From contig VGMY01000002.1 in assembly GCA_016866255.1 (NCBI GenBank), positions 1 through 64,000 of the forward strand: DNA of 64,000 nt, read 5' to 3'. Shown one piece after another: positions 58,586 through 64,000 of the stretch. The translations under genes and the position numbers were made by a program. The notes below the pieces were generated by a model. It searched no databases. It saw nothing but the letters and a program-made list of their open reading frames with translations, and was not told the DNA's origin. The number at the start of each line of letters is the position of its first letter. The stretch's first letter is position 1. This DNA is from Bacteroidota bacterium. Lineage in GTDB: Bacteria > Bacteroidota > Bacteroidia > Flavobacteriales_D > Crocinitomicaceae.

Positions 58586-60481
58586 ATGTTCAAGTACGTT
58601 ATCCGAGTAGCTTTGGGCGCAGGGGCTCTTTTAGGTATGGGGTTTCTTGTGAATGCTGTATTAGTCAAGGCTCTTTCTGCATCAAGCAAACCCGAGGTGC
58701 AAAAGCATTGGTTCCATCAATCGCTCAAAGCCCTTGGTGACAAACCCCAATGGTTGTCAAAGGTCTTGGATGAATCGGTTATTTGTTTAAAAAACGAGGG
58801 AGAACTGCTTCCTCTGAATAACCTGCATCCAAATTTTTCGGTCATTACCTTGGGAGGCAACAGCGATGCATTCGTTGAGGGCTTGAATTTATTTTTTCAG
58901 CCGAAAATTTATCCTTTTTACAAAAATGATCTTGTGGCATTTGATAAAATTGTTGCTGCTGATCGCTGTATAGTAAGCTTGCACGCTGAGAGTTCTAATG
59001 CCGCATTTTTAGGCGAATGGTCACTTAAGGCCCTGGCAAAAATCCCAAAAAGTAAGGAGATGATTTTGGTGATTTTTGGAGACACGAAGAACATTAAGGC
59101 GGAGCATCTAGGCATGTTTAACGCAATTGTTTTGGCCCCTGAAAACCACCCTGAGGTTCAACATCGAACTGCACAAAAGTTGCTAGGTGCGCTAGCTATT
59201 TCAGGCAGGTTGAATAATTCTTTTCTCGATTTTAAAAGTGGAGCTGGCATAGATGTAAGAGCAAACGGCCGCCTTAGTTTTGGTCAACCGGAGGAGTTGG
59301 GCATGGATTCGAAGCGCTTTGAAAAAATAGATCAAATGGCGTTAAACGGCATTAGTGCAGGAGCGTATCCTGGATGCCAAATCGTGGTGGCCGTTAAAGG
59401 CAAGGTAATTTACCGCAAATCCTTTGGAAGCTATACTTACGACAAGGCCTCTTCAAAAGTGAGCGATAATTCCCTGTACGACATTGCCTCTATTACCAAA
59501 ATCGCTGCATCCACGTTAACGGCCATGAAGTTGCATACCGATGGGAAATTAATCCTGAACGAGCGTTTAGGGAAATACATTCCTGAAGTAACGGGAGAAA
59601 CGGCCTATAAAAGCATTGTGATTCGTGAAATGATGGCCCATCAGGCAGGATTGGAACCTTTTATTCCTTTTTACAAGCGCACCCTTACCGATGGAAAACC
59701 CTCGTTACCGTGGTATTCAACCCAAAAGGATGAGGTATTTAGTTTGGAAGTAGCGGATGAATTGTACATGAAATCCGTGTACAAAGACTCCATGTATGCT
59801 CGGATTTTACGGAATCCTCTGAAGGAAAAAAAATACGTGTATTCCGATTTGTGCTATTATTTCATGCAGCCCATTTTTGAAAAACTTACGGGTCAGTCCT
59901 TGGATGCCTATGTTCGCTCTACCTTTTATCAAGCCATGGGGCTTCAATACATCGGCTATAAACCCTTAACCCATTTTGCCAAGGAGCAGATTGTACCCAC
60001 GGAAAACGAAAATTACTTTCGCAGGCAGTTGCTTTGGGGGTACGTGCACGATCCGGGTGCCGCCATGCTCGGTGGGGTTGCGGGACATGCTGGCTTGTTT
60101 TCCAACGCAACCGATTTGGCCAGCATCATGCAGTTGTTCTTGAATAAAGGGACCTATGCGGGTCAAACCTTCTTCGATGAAGCTACGGTGCAAGAATTTA
60201 CGAAGGCGCAATTCGCCGGGAATAAAAGAGGAATTGGTTTCGACCGTCCAAGTGCTAGCGGGGGAGGAACCTGCGATGAATTGGCTTCTCAGCAGAGTTT
60301 TGGCCATTCGGGTTTTACTGGAACCTTGGCATGGGCCGACCGCAAAAACGAGGTGGTATTCGTGTTCCTCTCGAACCGCGTTCATCCAAGTCAAGACAAT
60401 TGGAAAATCCGTGACATGAATATTCGTACCAACATTCAACACGTCGTCTATGAAATCGTCAACGAGCGTTTCAAGAATTAA
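58586..60481 (+). CDS. Serine hydrolase (class C beta-lactamase family) with GH3 C-terminal-like N-terminal region
   Basis: SxxK motif in YDIASITKIAAS; VSDNSLYDIASITK; N-terminal DESVICLKNEGELLPLNNLHPNFSVITLGG resembles the GH3 C-terminal domain. Confidence 0.85.
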   Translation: MFKYVIRVALGAGALLGMGFLVNAVLVKALSASSKPEVQKHWFHQSLKALGDKPQWLSKVLDESVICLKNEGELLPLNNLHPNFSVITLGGNSDAFVEGLNLFFQPKIYPFYKNDLVAFDKIVAADRCIVSLHAESSNAAFLGEWSLKALAKIPKSKEMILVIFGDTKNIKAEHLGMFNAIVLAPENHPEVQHRTAQKLLGALAISGRLNNSFLDFKSGAGIDVRANGRLSFGQPEELGMDSKRFEKIDQMALNGISAGAYPGCQIVVAVKGKVIYRKSFGSYTYDKASSKVSDNSLYDIASITKIAASTLTAMKLHTDGKLILNERLGKYIPEVTGETAYKSIVIREMMAHQAGLEPFIPFYKRTLTDGKPSLPWYSTQKDEVFSLEVADELYMKSVYKDSMYARILRNPLKEKKYVYSDLCYYFMQPIFEKLTGQSLDAYVRSTFYQAMGLQYIGYKPLTHFAKEQIVPTENENYFRRQLLWGYVHDPGAAMLGGVAGHAGLFSNATDLASIMQLFLNKGTYAGQTFFDEATVQEFTKAQFAGNKRGIGFDRPSASGGGTCDELASQQSFGHSGFTGTLAWADRKNEVVFVFLSNRVHPSQDNWKIRDMNIRTNIQHVVYEIVNERFKN

Positions 60482-60511
60482 CAATTACTTAATATTCCTT
60501 ACTTTGGCCTC

Positions 60512-62158
60512 ATGAAACCTCGATGGACATTGATTTTTTTGATACTTCAAACGCTTTGTTTTGGGCAATCCTACAACTATTATTTTGGGAATATCCATGC
60601 CCATTCAGGGTATTCGGATGGGAATAAAGATAGCTTAACTTCGGGTTTGTATACACCTTATCAGGACTTTGTGTACGCGAAGGAATCAGAACACATTGAT
60701 TTTTACGGAATTTCTGAGCATAACCACAGCGCGGCTGGAATGGCAAGTAAACAACATTATTACAACGGAATTGCCGATGCGGAGTTAGCTACGGTGGAGG
60801 ACAGTTTTGTGGCACTTTACGGCATGGAATGGGGAATCATTTCGCAGGGAGGCCATGTGCTCATTTACGGTTACGATAGCTTAATTGGATGGGAAAACAA
60901 CCTCTATGAGGAATATGTGCAACCGACGGATTTCCATGGTTTATGGAATGTGATTAATAGTAAACCCAATTGTTTCGGATATTTGGCGCATCCACAAGCG
61001 GCAGATTACGATTCGCTTTTACTCAAACCATGGGACGCAACCGCGGACCAAGCGGTGGTTGGTATGCCGTTCCGGAGCGGCCCTGCTTTTTCGCAAAACA
61101 TTTCGTATAGTAACCCCTCAACCGGTTCATATTGGTCTAGGTACACGCAGTTGTTGAAACAGGGCTATCATGTTGGAATTGGTTTAGACCACGACACCCA
61201 TTACAGCGTTTTTGGTCGTTCGCAGCAGGGTAGAATGGGTTTGTTAGCTCCAACTCTCACGAAAAACGACATGATGTATGCTTTGCGGAAAATGCATTTT
61301 TACTCCACCGACGATTGGAACTTTCGGCCCGAATTTAAAATCAACGAACAGCCCATGGGCAGCATTTTAGAGCAAAGTGGCAATCCCACCATTTTCATTG
61401 ATTGCATCGATTTGGATTTGTCGGAGACGGTATCCGCTATTTACATCTACCACGGAGTTCCAGCCAGCGGCCAGCAAGCTACTCTATTGACACAAATCAA
61501 CGGTTTGTCCATGGCAACGTATACGGATACCTTGTTAAACGGTGAAACCTACTACTATTATGCCCGCATCGTTCAAGCCGATGGCGACGAGATTTTCACT
61601 TCACCGATTTGGTACACCCGCAACGATGCAAGCACCGAAGTAGTTCCTGTAGCCTCATATGTCACCGATGCTTCGCCGGCTTGTCTTGGAGTTCCATTGC
61701 AATTGACGTACGACGGCATGGGCACCAACAACCAGTATTTTTGGTCTTTTTCCAACGGGGTCATTCCCTCGTATTCCACGGAAGCCAATCCCACCATCAA
61801 CTTTGAACAGACCGGTACCTATCATGTGACCGTCTACGTTGAAAATGCAGCAGGAACCTCTTTCTACACCCAAGCAATTAGCGTTGAAGGTTGTGCAGGA
61901 TTGTTGGACCATGGCCTAGGGTATAAAGTATATCCCAATCCGGCAAGTACCCAGCTCACGGTTGAAATTGAAGGGCAAGCTTCGTATGAAAGCGTGGAAT
62001 TATTCGATGCTTTGGGGAGGGTTGTGGTGCGTGAAACGCTCAATGATTCAGGCAAAAATATCATCGACTTAAGCAATGTTCCAAGCGGAATGTACGTGGT
62101 GTGTTTGCTCGGAAAAGCATGCCAGGCAACGGAATCGCTCTGGATAAGGAGGCAGTAA
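60512..62158 (+). CDS. Secreted PHP/CehA-like metallohydrolase with PKD domain and T9SS tail
   Basis: YYFGNIHAHSGYSDG, IDFYGISEHNH, YGMEWGIISQGGHVLIYG, GIGLDHDTH; YFWSFSNGV (PKD); VYPNPASTQLTVEI. Confidence 0.8.
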   Translation: MKPRWTLIFLILQTLCFGQSYNYYFGNIHAHSGYSDGNKDSLTSGLYTPYQDFVYAKESEHIDFYGISEHNHSAAGMASKQHYYNGIADAELATVEDSFVALYGMEWGIISQGGHVLIYGYDSLIGWENNLYEEYVQPTDFHGLWNVINSKPNCFGYLAHPQAADYDSLLLKPWDATADQAVVGMPFRSGPAFSQNISYSNPSTGSYWSRYTQLLKQGYHVGIGLDHDTHYSVFGRSQQGRMGLLAPTLTKNDMMYALRKMHFYSTDDWNFRPEFKINEQPMGSILEQSGNPTIFIDCIDLDLSETVSAIYIYHGVPASGQQATLLTQINGLSMATYTDTLLNGETYYYYARIVQADGDEIFTSPIWYTRNDASTEVVPVASYVTDASPACLGVPLQLTYDGMGTNNQYFWSFSNGVIPSYSTEANPTINFEQTGTYHVTVYVENAAGTSFYTQAISVEGCAGLLDHGLGYKVYPNPASTQLTVEIEGQASYESVELFDALGRVVVRETLNDSGKNIIDLSNVPSGMYVVCLLGKACQATESLWIRRQ

Positions 62159-62161
62159 TTT

Positions 62162-62198
62162 CCCTCTGGGTGCGGGTTTTAAACCCGTACCCAGAGGG
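62162..62198. repeat. Long near-perfect inverted repeat (hairpin)
   Basis: CCCTCTGGGTGCGGGTTT-T-AAACCCGTACCCAGAGGG: 18-nt arms with a single G:T pairing. Confidence 0.85.
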
Positions 62199-62208
62199 GA
62201 TGATAAAA

Positions 62209-62230
62209 GACTATTATCCTTGAATAGTCT
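62209..62230. repeat. Second inverted repeat (8-bp stem, 6-nt loop)
   Basis: AGACTATT-ATCCTTG-type spacer-AATAGTCT, immediately after the first hairpin. Confidence 0.6.
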
Positions 62231-62293
62231 GCCCTGATGTTTTTTCAAAACCAACTTTTTGGGCAGTTGTTTGTTTTCACTAAAAAACATTCA

Positions 62294-62872
62294 ATGAAAC
62301 GATTATTCATAGGAACCGCAGTGATCGCCATTGCTTTAATAGGACTTAACTCTTTTTATATGGGCCGCATTGAAAAACCTGATTACGTTGTTGAAAAAGA
62401 ACTTTCTTGGCGAATTGAAATTCGTCAATACGCTGCGATGGTAGTTGCTAAGACCAGTCTGCCCGGAGCGTCTTTCGATGATTACGGTTCGCAAGGATTT
62501 CGCAACGTGGCTTCGTACATTTTCGGCAATAACCAAAATCAACAAAAAATTGCCATGACTTCTCCAGTAATCATGGAGCAAGGTCAGGAGGCCAGCATGT
62601 ACTTTGTGATGCCAAAGCAATACGCGAAAACCGACTTACCGCAACCGAATTCAAGCCGCGTAGAAATTACAGAGGTTCAGCCGAAACGATTGGCCGTAAT
62701 TCGATTCGGTGGTTGGGCCAGCGACCGCAAAATTACTAAATACCAGGACCTTTTGAAAGCAGCCTTGAAAAAGGAAAACATCCCTTTCAAGGAACCCTTT
62801 CTTTTCATGGCGTATAACGCCCCATGGGACATTATTGCCCGACGCAACGAAGTTGCGGTTGAGTTGTTATGA
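62294..62872 (+). CDS. SOUL-family heme-binding protein
   Basis: EIRQYAAMVVAKTSLPG, FRNVASYIFGNNQNQQKIAMTSPVIME, RFGGWASDRKITKYQDLLKAAL. The ATG at 62294 precedes a membrane-anchor helix. Confidence 0.88.
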   Translation: MKRLFIGTAVIAIALIGLNSFYMGRIEKPDYVVEKELSWRIEIRQYAAMVVAKTSLPGASFDDYGSQGFRNVASYIFGNNQNQQKIAMTSPVIMEQGQEASMYFVMPKQYAKTDLPQPNSSRVEITEVQPKRLAVIRFGGWASDRKITKYQDLLKAALKKENIPFKEPFLFMAYNAPWDIIARRNEVAVELL

Positions 62873-62874
62873 GT

Positions 62875-63100
62875 GCTCGGGGATGGATCCAAATTTGCCC
62901 CGAAGGAACAATGATGTCGAGGTATTCTTGGTCCACTAGCAGTAAGGGGGGGTTCTCGCCATGGAAGGTTGTGATTCAACGAAGCGGCAATTTGCGCAGA
63001 TGTTCCAGGTAAATTGTTGGCTGCCGTAAAGCTATTGCTAATGCCTAGTGCCTCGAGGTTTATTTGGGTGGATTTGGTGAAGGAACTGAATATGGCAAGG
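62875..63100 (-). pseudogene. Degraded coding fragment of unknown family
   Basis: Minus frame ILAIFSSFTKSTQINLEALGISNSFTAANNLPGTSAQIAASLNHNLPW continues coherently only after a frame shift: HGENPPLLLVDQEYLDIIVPSGQIWIHP. Confidence 0.35.
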
Positions 63101-63151
63101 ATTCATAATAAGTTCATCATCTCCTATGCTTTTCTTGCGTAAATTTACCGC

Positions 63152-64000
63152 ATGTACAGAATATCTGAACTACGATTCGTTTTTTTTACAGCGTTATTTT
63201 GTTACTGTAGCAGCGTAAGCGCTCAATTTCAGTTCATTTACAACGATTCAGTTCCTGTTGTAAAATTGGGAAATGCGCTTAAGTTTCCTTGGGCAGGTGG
63301 GTTAAACTATCCCCAATTTTCCGAATTGGACTACGATTACGATGGCGATCTGGATCTTATTGCCTTCGACCGAAGTAATGATCAAATTAAGGTTTTTGAA
63401 CATGTGGTGCAAGCCGGAGCGCATTCCTACCAATGGAATCCTTACGGACCCTCGTTCTTTCCCAACGACCTACGTTACCGCCTGTATTTTGCGGATTATA
63501 ACTTAGATGGTAAAAACGATTTGTTTACACAAGGAATTGGGGGTATTCAAGTTTTTAAAAACGTGGGCAGTTTAGCTTCTGGTTTGCAATGGGAATTGGA
63601 AAAAAACTTGTTATATTCCGATTATAACGGTTTATTCATGGGGCTCTATGTTAGTGCGGCGGACATTCCGGCAATTGTGGACGTCGATGGTGACCTAGAC
63701 CTAGACATTCTTACCTTTTCCATTTCAGGCGATCATGTGGAATACCATAAAAATATGTCGAAAGAATTGTACGGACACTGTGATAGCTTGATTTACTCTC
63801 TGAAGAACCGTTGCTGGGGAGGATTTAATGAGTCTGTGACCACCAACGCTATAACCCTGTTCAGTACGAGCAGTTTGTGCACCACGGGCAACGTACCCAA
63901 TCCTGAAATCCCCGAAATTATTAAACCCGAAAACGAGGAGAAAGCTCACGCAGGGTCAACGCTGTTGGCCTTGGATTTCGATAACAACCAAGTGCTAGAT
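63152..64000 (+). CDS. FG-GAP/VCBS repeat secreted protein (truncated by window edge)
   Basis: Open frame MYRISELRFVFFTALFCYCSSVSAQFQF...ELDYDYDGDLDLIAFDRSND...FADYNLDGKNDLF...VDVDGDLDLDILTF. Not in the ORF track because it has no stop in the window. Confidence 0.85.
   Translation, partial: MYRISELRFVFFTALFCYCSSVSAQFQFIYNDSVPVVKLGNALKFPWAGGLNYPQFSELDYDYDGDLDLIAFDRSNDQIKVFEHVVQAGAHSYQWNPYGPSFFPNDLRYRLYFADYNLDGKNDLFTQGIGGIQVFKNVGSLASGLQWELEKNLLYSDYNGLFMGLYVSAADIPAIVDVDGDLDLDILTFSISGDHVEYHKNMSKELYGHCDSLIYSLKNRCWGGFNESVTTNAITLFSTSSLCTTGNVPNPEIPEIIKPENEEKAHAGSTLLALDFDNNQVLD

Overview
The window looks like chromosomal DNA from a Bacteroidota member (Flavobacteriales-like, judged by many T9SS-type C-terminal tails, gliding-type repeats and a TAnnTTTG promoter). 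Left third (1-22.5 kb, minus strand): a nonribosomal peptide synthetase (NRPS) cluster. It has three complete NRPS ORFs and a fourth cut by the window edge. It also has an Sfp-type PPTase, a PhyH-type dioxygenase, an M28 peptidase and a cassette that looks like 4-hydroxyphenylglycine (Hpg) supply: an HmaS-like dioxygenase, a GlcD-type FAD oxidoreductase in place of the usual FMN-type Hmo, and an HpgT-like aminotransferase. Adenylation codes read by eye are Orn-like (DVGEVGSIDK), Thr (DFWNIGMVHK), an unassigned code (DAHGVTFVIK) and Ala-like (DLFNHAWTYK). The cluster continues beyond base 1. Middle and right: many secreted T9SS cargo proteins, a compact minus-strand operon that looks built for extracellular DNA/nucleotide scavenging (lamin-tail protein, TonB receptor, endonuclease I, split 5'-nucleotidase), a Kir-type channel, citrate synthase, PEP carboxykinase, a DPP-IV-like peptidase, a patatin/outer-membrane protein, and several gene relics (TonB receptor C-terminus, orphan T9SS tail, racemase-like fragment). 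I saw no CRISPR array, rRNA or tRNA. All family calls come from motif reading by eye; no searches were run.
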